A stretch of DNA of 64,000 bases from Omphiscola glabra. Taxonomy: Eukaryota > Mollusca > Gastropoda > Lymnaeidae. Position 1 is the first letter of the stretch, and each line of letters begins with the position of its first letter. The translations under genes were made by a program, and so were the position numbers. Below, in pieces: positions 34,849-46,759 of the stretch. The notes beneath the pieces were generated by a model, which was not told where the DNA came from, did not search any database, and was given only the letters and a program-made list of their open reading frames with translations. Location: assembly GCA_964017045.1 (NCBI GenBank), contig OZ024798.1, positions 28,572,347 to 28,636,346 on the forward strand. Reading direction: 5' to 3'.

Positions 34849-36180
34849 TCAGGGCTGCCACAGACGAGGTTCTCTCTTTCGATGAGGCATCTGTATAGTG
34901 TTCTTTTTCATCAAAATTGTAGTCATCAAAACATATTTCTGTTGCTCCCTTTCAAACACATCGCGTTCTTGTCTTCTGCTGTTTTCTATATTTATTTGAT
35001 GAACTGCTTCTTTAATCGCCTTTCCTCCGATGGCCTCATCAGCATCCAACTCCCTATGTTCCTTGATTTTGCCGCTAACTGTTTTTAATTGACTTTCAAC
35101 TAATGCGTTAAGGGAGATGGCTTCTTTGGCCTGACGATCCGTTTTGATAACAACTATGGATTCATTTTGTTTTCCACTGAGTTTTTTCGAGACTCTTCCA
35201 TTTGATGACATTGTTTCAATAATTTCAGGGAGAAATATATCTTGGGGATAGATATCAAACTTACTCATTCGGTCAGTTAAATCGTCAGGTGTTTCCAGAT
35301 GTTCAAATGGATCACTGTTAGAGGATATTTTGGTCTCATCGATTTTAGAGGTGTTTGACTCAGCAATAGCTATTTTCTCTGCTGTTTCATCAGACTTTTT
35401 CTCATTCTCATGTTCTATTTTCTCTGTTGTTTCATCAGTCTGCTTTTCATTATGATCTTCAAATTCCACTGGAGTTTCAGACGCTTTTCTATCATCCTCA
35501 AGCTCATCTTCAATTTTCTTTAGCGTTTCACCAACATTGTTGTCCTCAATTTCCTTTGGAGTTTCAGACACTCGCTCATCATCCACTTTGTCATTCTCAA
35601 TTTCCTTAAGAGTTTCAGAAGCTGTTATTTCAATTGCATCCTTAAACTGATCTTCAATATAGTTTGGAGTTTCAGCAGCTTTTGCATTATCTTCAATTTC
35701 CTTTTGAGTTTCAGACGCTCGTTCATCATCCACTTTGTCATCCTCAATTTCCTTTGGAGTTTCAGAAGCTGTTATTTCATCCTCAAAACGATCTTCTATA
35801 TAATTTGGAGTTTCAGCAGCTTGTGCATGATCCTCAATTTCCTTTGGAGTTTCGGAAGCTTGTTGATCATCTACAATGTAATCATTTTCATTTACAGCAT
35901 CCCCAGCTTGTTTCTCATCTTTGTGATGTTCTACAATTTCTTCTCTTGTTGGTAGACCATCTCGCTCCTCACTTCTGTAGCTATTTGTTTTTCCAGGTGC
36001 TATTGTTTTTGGACTTGCAACAATCGATTTCTGGCCAGATTTTTCACCCGACGGGACCTTGCCTGGTATTTTAACTTCCTTTGGTTTTATGTTAGGTGTT
36101 TCGAGAAGAATCCACGTTGGCCTCGTGACACAGTGCAATGGGAAAAGTGCTTGCATATCATGCTGGAAATGATTGGTAAT
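34849..36180 (-). CDS. Exon 4: acidic SETPKEIED repeat domain
   Basis: 1,332 nt, 443 residues plus stop. After about 110 residues it becomes a run of diverged acidic units: SETPKEIED, AETPNYIED, SETQKEIED, SETLKEIEN, GETLKKIED, SETPVEFED and DETTEKIEH. They alternate in pairs, so a unit of roughly 45 residues has itself been duplicated. The strongly acidic, ETP-rich repeat is expected to be disordered or helical. The last 100 residues look helical and charged (NSRRQERDVFEREQQKY). Confidence 0.82.
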   Translation of the reverse strand: MTNHFQHDMQALFPLHCVTRPTWILLETPNIKPKEVKIPGKVPSGEKSGQKSIVASPKTIAPGKTNSYRSEERDGLPTREEIVEHHKDEKQAGDAVNENDYIVDDQQASETPKEIEDHAQAAETPNYIEDRFEDEITASETPKEIEDDKVDDERASETQKEIEDNAKAAETPNYIEDQFKDAIEITASETLKEIENDKVDDERVSETPKEIEDNNVGETLKKIEDELEDDRKASETPVEFEDHNEKQTDETTEKIEHENEKKSDETAEKIAIAESNTSKIDETKISSNSDPFEHLETPDDLTDRMSKFDIYPQDIFLPEIIETMSSNGRVSKKLSGKQNESIVVIKTDRQAKEAISLNALVESQLKTVSGKIKEHRELDADEAIGGKAIKEAVHQINIENSRRQERDVFEREQQKYVLMTTILMKKNTIQMPHRKREPRLWQP

Positions 36181-39100
36181 CTGAAAATAAAACAAATAGA
36201 AATTGTTACGAAAGCAGCGACGGCTGTGTTGCACACAAGAACAAGGTAACCTAAATTTTCGATTTTTCTAGGATGTTTCTATGATTAAGCCATTGAGATA
36301 CCGTTAGAGTTTGGCATATTTTTCGTTTTCCTATTCCCTAGAAAGACAGTATAGAACGAGGGGAAACAGAAAATATACGCCTCGACAAAAATAAGCGGGT
36401 TTCCCAAATCATCATTGACAACTACATTTAGTTGATCTGATGCTCGCAAGCAGTAAGTACGAGTCTCATTTTATTACTTCAATGTTATACTAATCACAAG
36501 TCTTAATGGAACTGGGGAATCACTGTACTACAAAGTAATATAAATTGACCTTCATGAGAAATATTTGACTGAAATTCATAAAGTTTTGTTACGTAACAGT
36601 TATTCGAATCATCCACTGCCTCGAAATCAAAAATACTTTCGTAATCCATAAAGATATGCTCGGCTGATTTTTAAAAAAGATGATTTTGCAGCGTTCTAGA
36701 ACTCACTGACATCTCGTTTAAACTGAGATAACCAAATCATTAGTTACGTAGAAATAGCAATCTTACTTGAGGAATCTGCTTTGAATTGTCCTCCTTGACG
36801 GGACTGCTCCCCATGAGATCGAGTTGAACCTCTTGCCCGTCAATGACGCTCGAACACTTAAGTGCTCTGATGAACATCGTCTCATCCACTTGGACGACAT
36901 TAGAAATATACCTTGCCTCAGTTTGGGGAGTGTTTTTGGCCTTGGTTCGGGCCCGAGGGTGTGGATGGTCTACAACTGAATTTCTCCACTTGGTCTTAGG
37001 TGGGTCACTTTTAACACAGGGACTACTGGAATATTGGATTCGATTTATCTTTGAAGGAGTTTTAGGTGACACTGGGGAAAGAATGTATGTCTTGAACTAA
37101 ATTTTACGCAAGAACATTTCCATAAAGTTATGATTAAATAAAACATGTTTACTCCATAACTACTATTTTGTGCCCAAAATTTTGTTTTAATATGCCAGAG
37201 AAATTCTATAATATTTTAATTGTGGTTTTTAGTCTAAAATATAAATAGTTTTGACATATTACATTCACAAATAAGTTTCCTTTTATAGAGCCATTCAGTT
37301 TTTCCAAATAAAAAATTAATTTTACGGAATTTGTTTTGATTTTGATAATTTGTGCACTATTACAAATTGTCAATGACAGAAACAGATGATGACTTGTCGG
37401 CACCTAACTTTCACGAGATTCTAAAGACAATGCGAACATTTCATCAAATGCAAAAGAAACCAGACAAGTTAAAGAATCTGTAACTATCAGCTGTTTCCCT
37501 TGTTAAACGATCATTTTAATTAGTGGTTTTATTATTTCACAATAGCAGCGTATTAAAATACCTTCCCCCTCATCATCATAATTTTCACTCGGCAAACTAC
37601 GAATGTTTAAAAAAAGTGTGCTTTATTTAGTGGATTACTTAGTAACGGTACTTACTGCAACAACTATTCAACTAAGACGATCCGATGTCGAGTTTCTTTT
37701 TTTTTTTATCGTCCAAATTGTGAAGATAGAACTGACCGTCCTTAGTTCGGGTCCAGGCTTCATGCTGCCAGGGCCAGGAATCCATTTAAATAAATTTCTT
37801 AACGATGTCGCCGACGCGGGACGGGATCCACGTGACTGCTGACCAAACCTCTGCAACAAGGGAAAGCTTAGTTAAGCGTCCAAGCTGCCACTGAATCGTA
37901 AATTGTGCCAGAGTTCGCGGCCAGTTCTGCGACACCATCAAAACTTCGGTGACATCCCAGGCGAAGCCGTTGCGTTCACATTTCAGGAAGGTGGAAAGAT
38001 TAGCTTAACCACACGAAATATTTTTTTTTAAAAAGGCTTATTTACCCCCCAATGCGTCTTGGAAAATAGTGGTTCCACGAACTTGGTTTTGTAAGTGTCG
38101 TGAACTTCGGCGAATCCAATACGGCCACAATTTATGTCTTCAGGGGCCGCTTACACGCCATGAAATGGCTATGGCATGCGATAAAGATGTAAATGAACAC
38201 TCTCTCGCCTAATGAACATAGCCAACATTTGTCTTTTTGTATGTCTGGTGTCTTTTGCTGTTACAGGGGCTTAGAGCTACATTTCAAATATGGGACTTAA
38301 AATAGTTTCAGGTAGGGCTACTGCTTGATTTAAAAGAGTGTTGTTGAATTTCTGCATCTCAGAGGGGAACTGACAAAGCAGTTCGTTGACAGTACTGTAT
38401 CAGAGTCCATTGCTCTATTTGACGAGCTGAGATAATATTGCATTCTATCAAGATCTTGCCTTCGTTAAAGTTAGAGATAGCAATGCAGCTGATGTTTCCT
38501 TTGCTTGCTGCTTGGGATGCAAAAGTCAAACTTTACTTACTGTGTCCGGTACCGGGAAGGCTCGTGTTGTTGTTGCCATCCAATACGGTAGGAGAAACCG
38601 GTCGTTTGGCTGGTGGCGGTGGACGCTTTCCCATCGCACGCTCGGGTATCTGATCGGACGGTCTCCAGGTCGTCTTATTTGAATTATCTTTTTTAGGATC
38701 TGGTTTGGCGACTGGCTTTTGCTTGGTGGCTTCCCGTGAATCGCGCCATTTTGCCCCGTGGTCTTGATTCATCTCCCTCCAATTGTTTCTCGCACCCTGA
38801 TTATCGTAGACGTGGTTGTGAGCATACGGACTCTCTTCGTTCGTTTTAGCTAATTTTGAAATTGCATTTGCTGTGTCTGATGCTCCAAACACTTCTGACT
38901 TGAGATTCCGGGCACCAGCCATTTCCTTTAAATTTCTACAGTCTTCTTCTGCCCTGTACTTAAAAGACACCCAGGCCCCCGGCTCATCCATAAGATCTCT
39001 GTTGACATCTTCGGCGTAGTCTTCCTTGTTGACGACATTTTCACGACACACAATACCGCCGACTTTCTTGATCTCATTGACTACCGGCACGACGGAAGGG

Positions 39101-42100
39101 GATTTCGATAACCCGAACGGGGAGAATGGACTGCCAAGACTGCTTTCAACGTACTGACTCGCAGAAGGGTTGCGACTGGCGGCGTAATCAAAATAGCTGT
39201 CCCTTTCTTCTTGCTGATTTTGAGGCACACCATATCTCTGAGATGGCAACTCTTCGTAGTCGCTTGCTCTACCCGATCTCTTGCTTTGAGGCAACGGGGT
39301 GTGTGCTTGGTCGTACCCAGTCCAAGGTGAATCCTGTTGGTTCACTTGTGTGTATGATGAAGACAATTTTTCAGGTCGAGTTTGTCCATAATGGTTAGAA
39401 GGGGAGGAGTAACCGGACAACCCATGTGAATATCCCGTATCCCCCTGGCTGTAGCCTCCCATGTAACTGTCATGAGAACCCCCATACGTGCCGGATGAGG
39501 AGTATGTCATATCCGGTTGAGAAAACATCTGTGGAGGGGGTGACTGGGGCGTCGTTACCCCGGATCTGAGATAGAAAGGTGACGCATATTTAGATGGTAG
39601 ATCTTCATAGATGGGTTCAGCTGCTGGCGGCGGGGCCCTGGCTTCTGGCGGCTCATTGCTGTAATCTCCCGTATAGAAATGCTCTAGATGATTGTTGTTA
39701 ACATTCTCATCCTCCGCACTGTTTGAATTGTTGTTATTTCTATACTTAGGACATATTATATTTGTATAGTTATCATCCTCTTCCTGATTTTGCTGGAACC
39801 GTGCCATGTTTTGATATTCAGCAGTGCGTTCATGGTTATTTACCACAGGAAAAGGCTGCACATGCGGTCCTCTGTACCAAATGTCTTCATGGTCTGGCTT
39901 TTTCGGAGTTTGGAAAAAGAATCCCGTATTTGCGGCTTCCTGAATTTCATACTTGGAGAAGTCGAAACCACGCTGGAAAGGGTGTTCACTTCGTGAGCTT
40001 GCTGGAGGTTTTGGGCGATGGTTTCTTACGTAGTCCGTATAAGCCGAGTCATTGGTCAGTGTGATTGCGGGACGAGACGTCTCTTCATTTAACGTCGTCA
40101 TCCTGTAAGTCTGTCCATTATTGCTATTGTTGGACCAATCCTTGGCGTCGCTCCCAACGCACGGGATCATCGTATTTGCCTGGTTGTATCCCAGGGTTTC
40201 GATGTTGTAATCCATAACAAAATCAATTCGTGGCCTTGTTCTTTGACGACGAGACAATCTGTTTAAGGTGGGTCTCGTGGAATTATTGGTGCTGCCGTTT
40301 TTTGAAAAGTCACTGCTTACCCTGTGGTCACTACCTGCCTGGTAGCCCAGGGAAATGGCGTTCTGGTTGCTGCTGAACACACCGCCGGTGTATAGGTCGT
40401 GTTCACTTGTCTCCTGTTTGTTGGCTACTTCGTTTGGTTCAAAGTACAGATGACAGGACGAACTGGCCGAGCTGCTGTCCCCGTTGTTTTCTTGTTCATA
40501 AAAGGGATCTTTATAGAAGCCCCCCGTGTACATGTTGTCACTGACCTCACTTTTAACGCTCGTGCCGCTGAACGAACTCTCTGACGAGCTGACATCACCG
40601 CTCATGGTGTATAGGGCTATCCCAGCTGTGAGATCGTGGTACGGTGGAACGTGCGCCCTGGTTGTCTGACGTTTGCCGAAATGGTAGATGACGCCCGTGT
40701 CCACGTCAGATTCTGGATTCCCGCTTTGCCTTCTGTACGTTGCGTAGTCGGGCATCCCCTGTGATCTCATCAGAGCCACGTCCGAATGGCTACCTTTTAC
40801 GCTCGTTACAAGATGGAAACTGGTGCTGGATTTGCTTTCATGTGAACGATCTCTTTTTGACAACGCTGATTCTTGCCCTTCGTAATACGACGTGGAGTCA
40901 TAATTGTTGACAAGTGTACCCACAGTGTACACTTCGGCTGTCTTTTCGGACAGGGTCTCATCTATTTCTGTCTTGGAAAAATCTTCACCTTCATTTGACG
41001 TTTCGCTGACTTTGCTCAGAGAGGTGGCAACTTTATCGCGATAATAGCTTTCGGATTTTTCGGTGGTTTGTCTCTTTGCCGTTAGCTGACATTCCAGTGC
41101 ATAGGGGAGATGTTTGACACCGTCGCAGTAAGATTCGTCCACGGCCACCAGGGTCTTCACAACTGTGTGTGCAGCTACCGGATTTTCAACAAAATTAATC
41201 TCCTTTTCCTTTAACGCCTGGCCTAGAATAGCGCCGCTGTAAACTTGATCCGTTGCTTTGTACGCCATGATATTCTTAGCTTTCGCTGAAATTTCTGGGA
41301 TACCTGACACTGATGGCGTATAATCACTGTCGTTTGATTTTTTTGTTTTCAACAAAGCTACATTTAAATTCTTTGCATCATGTTCTTCACGAATAGTGGA
41401 TCTGGATCTGCTTCTGACGACCTCAGTGTGTTTCTTAGCATACATAGAAAAGGAGCCGTCGTAAGAGGTTGACCTTCCCTTTTGTGTTATTTTATGCTCA
41501 CCCCGCCAGAGCTCCATGGGGCCACCTGGTAATGAGCTTGATTTTTCCTTTCCCTTAATACTGTTCTCTTTTCTTAACGAAGACGCTTTATTCGCTCTCA
41601 TCGTTATCTTGGTACTCGATCTGGTCGATTTCAGAATACTGTCCGATTTTTTGGCACTTTTATCTTTCATTATGCTATCTTTTTTGACTGCGTAGATTTT
41701 GTACGGAACCGTGGCACTGCGGCTTAATGCTGTCCTTCGTGCTTTTTTGTCCCCGCTCTCGGGTGGATCAACAGGCGTCCCTTCGTTGATAACTTTCATC
41801 ATAGACATTCTGAAAGCGTTTTTGTTATCTTTGTCGCTTTTATGCAAACGTTTACCAAACTCGACGATATCCGCATCAGGTTCACGAATCTTTTTTACTT
41901 CCATTTCTTTTCCTTGCCGCTTGACATTTTTTTGACCAAGAACATTTGGCCGAAGATCACCATCCGTGCCCGCTCGCTCTACGCTTTTGCGTATTTTAGA
42001 GTGACGAACATTGGGTGCTAACATTTTCGTCTTCTCGTCGCTACGGCTTAAAATCAAGCTGCTGGAAGATTCGTCCCCCCTCAGAGCTTTGGCTCGAAAA

Positions 42101-44547
42101 AGCTTCTTCTTTCGAATTTCCAAATATTTTTCCATTCGAAGCATCTCTCTGTCGTCCATGCTTGGTAAATTGTAACAGAGACTATCAGAGCGTGCCTTCA
42201 AGTCTATGGATGCAGTTGATGTCGATGAAATGTCCATAACATCAAGTCCAATGTGCTCGTCGTCTGGATCAAGTAGGATTTTTCCATCGTACGATGCACT
42301 GCGATTCAGGGAAATTTTACCCCGTGGGTCAGCAGGATACACCAACGGTATCTCTGTTTTGAAGCGATGAAACGCGCCTTCTGCTTTTCCTTTTTTTGCC
42401 TCTGTAATGGCTTCCTGTTTACTTTTATTTTGCTCAAAAACCTTGTTATCAATACTCGGTTCTTCTTTTGCCTTCTTTGGCCTAATGTCCAAAATTCGTT
42501 TGACGCTTTGAGCAATGGACTTCGCGTAAGCTCTAAATTCATCTAATGTCCCTATTCGCCCACTTTCCTTCTTAATTTTGTTCCAACAGTTCTTGCATAA
42601 ACCGTTTTCCCGCGTAGGCATGTCGCTTTTGCATGAACCACACGTGCCGCACTGAGTAATGGAAGTTTTGATTACATCTGCCTCGTTGACCTCATGGGCA
42701 GGAGCAGCGTTGTCTTCTTTCACGACCTCGAGGCCACCAGCAGGTTCCATATTTGTACTTTGTCTGGAAAGGTTTGAATAGCAACCAGAATCTTCACTAG
42801 AATCCCTAGAGAGTTTAAAGTCCTTTTTACACGTGGCGTCGATGATGTCATTAAGACTCTTGCAGACGTCAGACTGGCAGTTCTTCTGTGAACATACTCC
42901 ACACAATGTCGCGTCAGGCGCGTCCTTTACGGTGATCTCAACAGTGGTGGGGCTATCTAGAGAAAATGTCGTTGGACATTGTGTTAAAAGCTGATCAGAA
43001 TGTGTGTGCTCGTTTTCTTCACGTTTGATTTCTTGACCATTAAAAACACTTATTTTATTACTGATCTCAGTCTTAGGGGTGATGCTGATGGATTCGGACT
43101 CTGGCACTTTGGACACTGCTGTGTTGTTCAGTGTTGACGGGCGGACGGCAGCTTTGGGCGCCCTCTTTTTGGCAATAGGTTTAGTGATAGGGGTAACGGG
43201 CGACTCTGGCTTCTGTGCAGAGGCAGACTTGTTTTTTAAACCAGTTGTTTCAGACTTGCCAGCATTCTTCGTGGTGCGCTTTGCTGGTATGTTTTTCTCC
43301 TCGCTATGAGCCGCCAATCGTTCTAGGACATCTTTCGATAGGAAAATGTCCGATTTATTCATTGTGTTTTGTTTAGAGCTTGCTTTCAGCATGCCGGAGT
43401 CACTGCGAAGATTGTCGTTCTGAAAAAAAAGTAGTTCGTTTCTGAATATCGTTGGTTGTTGTGAAAGTGCTCCCAAAGTAAAATTTAAGAGATACAATAT
43501 TTGTAAGTTATGACAAGATCCTTTTTTTTAGTCTTAAATTTTCAATTGAACCCCATGTGTAATCAAATGTATTTGACATTCACCAATGAGTTCTCGAGTT
43601 CCTTGGTTTATCATGGGACAGTTTCTGTGCATGGACTCGCGGTAGGTACCCTGAAAACTATTAACACTTCTCAACTTTTGATGTCAGTTGCGTGTTTAAT
43701 TTTCTCCTAATTACATATTTATAAATGAAATTCGATTTTTTGGAATGGGTTGCTAAATAAACAACAGAAGGGCGCAATATAAATATTGGTGACTATTGTA
43801 ATTTAAAAAGTAATTTCCTTACACCATGTTGGAAATTTTTCATCTATGTTTAAATTTTCTGGACATTTCATACTTTGATGGTTCATTATCAGTCCACACA
43901 GGCATACTTTGAATTCTATTGGTCAGTTTGATTATGTATCACAGTACCTTATTGGTTGCTTTTTTATTGTCTCTTAATTCCTTCTGGCGTGGGGATTGTA
44001 TGTCTGCTGTGTAATCATGGCTCCCCCTTACTTTGGTCTTCTTCACCTTTGAGATAAAAATGGTGACAATTTGATGCGTACACTGACAGCGGTCATGAAA
44101 ACAAAGGCCACTAAACCAAATAAAGCCGTGGGACAAAACATCTCATCACTCTTACACTATTAACTTCTATTGTTATATCTTGAAAATAAAGACATTATTT
44201 TGGAATATTAGGTTACAAGCAAGAGTATGGCTAGAATCGTAGAATTTTCTGAAATGTAATCTATTAAAACAACGTGAGAGCGATTAGCAATACTGATGTT
44301 CGAAGCATCCCTCAGACTTGTTCTGTATTTTTTTTTTAAAGAAAAGAACAAGAAGACATTCATAGTGTGGACATACTGTTTCCATATCGTAATTCATTCT
44401 ATCACTTACCTCGATTGGAGAGGCATCTGGCTGGATTTCATCACTATCACTCGACAAGGCTTGGTACAAATTCATGGCAGATCCTGGTTCAAGGCCACCC
44501 CTGTATCCAGTGACGGCGGCAGGATTTTCCGTCTCCCGATGCATCAT
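34849..44547 (-). CDS. Uncharacterised 2,217-residue protein, 4 exons
   Basis: Coding exons in transcript order: 44547-44410, 43419-38541, 37071-36767, 36180-34849. Donors are GTAAGT, GTAAGT and GTAAGA; acceptors follow good pyrimidine tracts (TTTTTTTTCAG, CTTTCCCCAG, TTATTTTCAG). Phases 0, 1 and 0 fit exactly and the joined frame is open to a TGA at 34849. The ATG at 44547 is the first after an in-frame TAA. No signal peptide or membrane segment is seen. Features in order: a short acidic start; a Lys/Pro-rich segment; two cysteine clusters (about residues 219-245 and 303-324); long basic Ser-rich stretches with RSASYDG and RSTSYDG; a Tyr/Gly/Ser-rich part with recurring YTGG motifs; a proline patch (KRPPPPAKRP); and an acidic SETPKEIED repeat domain. 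I do not recognise the family. Composition suggests an intrinsically disordered intracellular scaffold, by inference only. Extra small exons between 43420 and 44409 cannot be excluded. Confidence 0.8.
36767..37071 (-). CDS. Exon 3 of the uncharacterised gene
   Basis: 305 nt, phase 1 in, phase 0 out. The codon across the junction becomes ATG and is followed by SPKTPSKINRIQYSSSPCVK. Lys/Pro-rich and apparently disordered, with one more ordered-looking stretch (YISNVVQVDETMFIRALKCS). The upstream AG follows CATTCTTTCCCC. Confidence 0.8.
38541..43419 (-). CDS. Giant exon 2 of the uncharacterised gene
   Basis: 4,879 nt, one open frame of about 1,626 codons. It encodes CGVCSQKNCQ followed downstream by CGTCGSCKSDMPTRENGLCK and NCW, that is C-x2-C-x2-C-x11-C-x2-C, a spacing compatible with a small zinc-binding knot, though no known zinc finger is matched. 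Downstream are Lys/Arg/Ser-rich blocks containing RSxS sites (LSRSATVPYK, RSASYDG, RSTSYDG). Then come Tyr-centred short motifs (VYSGAILG, MYTGGFYKDP, LYTGGVFSS, FYTGDYS) at irregular spacing, and a Gly/Tyr/Ser-rich low-complexity part (GGYSQGDTGYSHGLSGYSS). Confidence 0.85.
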
Positions 44548-46610
44548 TTTAACTAGCAGGATCTGGAAGGCGCCTTCGCGACCTTATTCGGAAACCGCCG
44601 AGGCTTGTTGCTTTAGGATGTTAACTTACCCACTATATGTAGTAAGGCTGAATCATATCTGATGTTTTATTCAAGGCCCTAGAAAGGGATGAATAAAATG
44701 TTGAATGTGATTTACAGCTTCCCAAAACGCTGCTGATAATGAACGGTTTTATTCTGTGATGATCATCATGGACAATGCGGATTGGATTAAAAGCACCGTA
44801 TTTGAAAAACAAAGCCAAACGATTTGATTTGGGGGGACGGGCAACGTTTATTAACTGATGAGTTGTATAAGACACGGGTAATCGCTGAGGTAACTCAAAT
44901 GAATCCATCTCTTTTTTTAGGGACTTTCTTGAATAATTTTTGTGCCACTTTTTTCCCGATCTTAGATAGAGACATATTAAGGGCACCCAGGCACGTGAAA
45001 TCCCTTCACATCACAAACCACGACCTGGCTCAATCTACTCCTGAGGTATGTCACAGTATGTGGAAATTGATAACGATCGAGTTATTTTAGCATAAGGCAA
45101 TGGTGTTGCCATTCTCTGTAGACAATTTACTTGTACTTGTAAAATTCAAAACTGAGTTCATTTACTTTCTTTTCTTCATAATACGGAGAGCTGGTGTACA
45201 CGAAGGTAAAATTCCTATGTATCACATTTGATAATACTTGATTGAAATATAAGGCAGCATTAGGTGTCTTCAAATATAATGACAACACACAAGGATGTTG
45301 AGCCATGCTAAGGTACATAGTATTGGAGTGAAGCATCACACAACTTGCAAGGGGGCATCGTTGGGGTAAGCGATGCTGATAAAGGTCAATTAAGGGTTAA
45401 GTGTGTAAGGGGCACCACTGGCGTGTTGGGAAAGCAATCGCTAGAAATCGCAGGCTGTCTAGACTTTACACAAAATTTAAAATAAATAGAATTTATTGGA
45501 TTTTTTTGTCTTTCAAAAGACGCAGGGGGACACCTCGTTGCAAAGGAGAATAAGCGTTGCTATACAATCAGTTAACGTTGATTTACAAAGTTACTAAGGT
45601 TGTTTTTAAATAAGGAAAAAATACACATTTTGTACACAAATTATGTCACCATAGTTGCGCATGTTTCCAGCGAGCAAATCGCGCTTCACTGTTTCGATTA
45701 CAAGCGAGGAAATTTAAAAAAAAATATGAAAACTTACGTTCTGCAAAGCACAGTGAGTTCTGGAATTGACATCAGCCGGCCATGTGTGACGTCAGTTGCT
45801 ACAGATTTCAACACAAGAAGTAACGCACGGTGCTCGTCGTTCAATGCGCTCTTTGTTTAACGACACATCGGGAATTCCCAAAGCGCTGCGCTTTAGCTGT
45901 TCGTTTCTAGGGGCAGGAAATTTTAGATCAATTAATATGGGGGCATCCGTTCTGTTTTCATGCCATTCTCCTTCGGAGTATTTTCGTTGATTGAAGATTG
46001 AAGGTCAAAAGTAACACAGTGAAACCAATAAAGTAACCTATCTTTGATCTAATTCATGCTGTCATCCCTTATATGAAAATCTTTTACTTATAAAGAATAT
46101 TTTATTATTAAGGAAGAAAATTGCTTTATACAATTGCTTTATACAATGATTGTTATTTTTTAAAAACGAGCGCGAACCACCCCCCCCCCCTTTTTTCCAA
46201 CCCCCAGATACGTTCAACGATGACACTTTTCAATGCGATGCAAAATATACTGCAAAGCAGGGTAAAATTTTTACCAAAATGCATACTTTCTTGTGAACTG
46301 TAGGTTTGTAGTGTGCAATGTTTTCAAATGCCAGTTGAAATGTTTCGTTTGATCGTCTTGAAACTGCGTACTTTACTTTGTTACACAACGGCTCATACAC
46401 GATTGCATATACAGAGCGGCCCTCTTTATGTTTCAGAGTGGGCGCCTCTTTGTTGCTGTTTTACATAACCTTGATACCCAACGGCTCATGCCAGCAGAAC
46501 TTCATGGAGTGGTCGCTCCCTTTATAAGTACCGACTCAAAGTCAAATTAACCTCGTAATCTAAATGCAAGCCGTGTGTGCATTATACATTTCAAGCTAAC
46601 TTTATCCCAC
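44548..46610. other. 5' flank of the uncharacterised gene; no gene seen
   Basis: Presumed promoter and 5' UTR region of the minus-strand gene. A perfect CRE palindrome TGACGTCA lies near 45788. A C-run lies near 46181. No open frame is convincing. Confidence 0.4.
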
Positions 46611-46619
46611 TGCTGTTGC

Positions 46620-46756
46620 TGAGTTGGATCTTCGCTCTGCTTGATCTAAGCTGGATCTTCTTTCTGCTTGAGCTAAGCTGGATCTTTGTTCTGCTTGAGC
46701 TAAGCTGGAGCTTCGTTCTGCTTGAGCTAAGCTGGAGCTTCGTTCTGCTTGAGCTA
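46620..46756. repeat. 27-bp tandem repeat, about 5 copies
   Basis: Units built on GAGCTAAGCTGGATCTTTGT then TCTGCTT. On the + strand it reads as repeated hydrophobic LELSWSFVL; the flanks do not support a gene, so this is a repeat artefact. Confidence 0.88.
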
Positions 46757-46759
46757 ATA

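Noticed and set aside
37668..37859. Possible extra exon of the uncharacterised minus-strand gene after CTTGTTGCAG
   Set aside because: Its open frame does not match the phase left by the exon ending at 38541, while the exon at 37071-36767 matches exactly.
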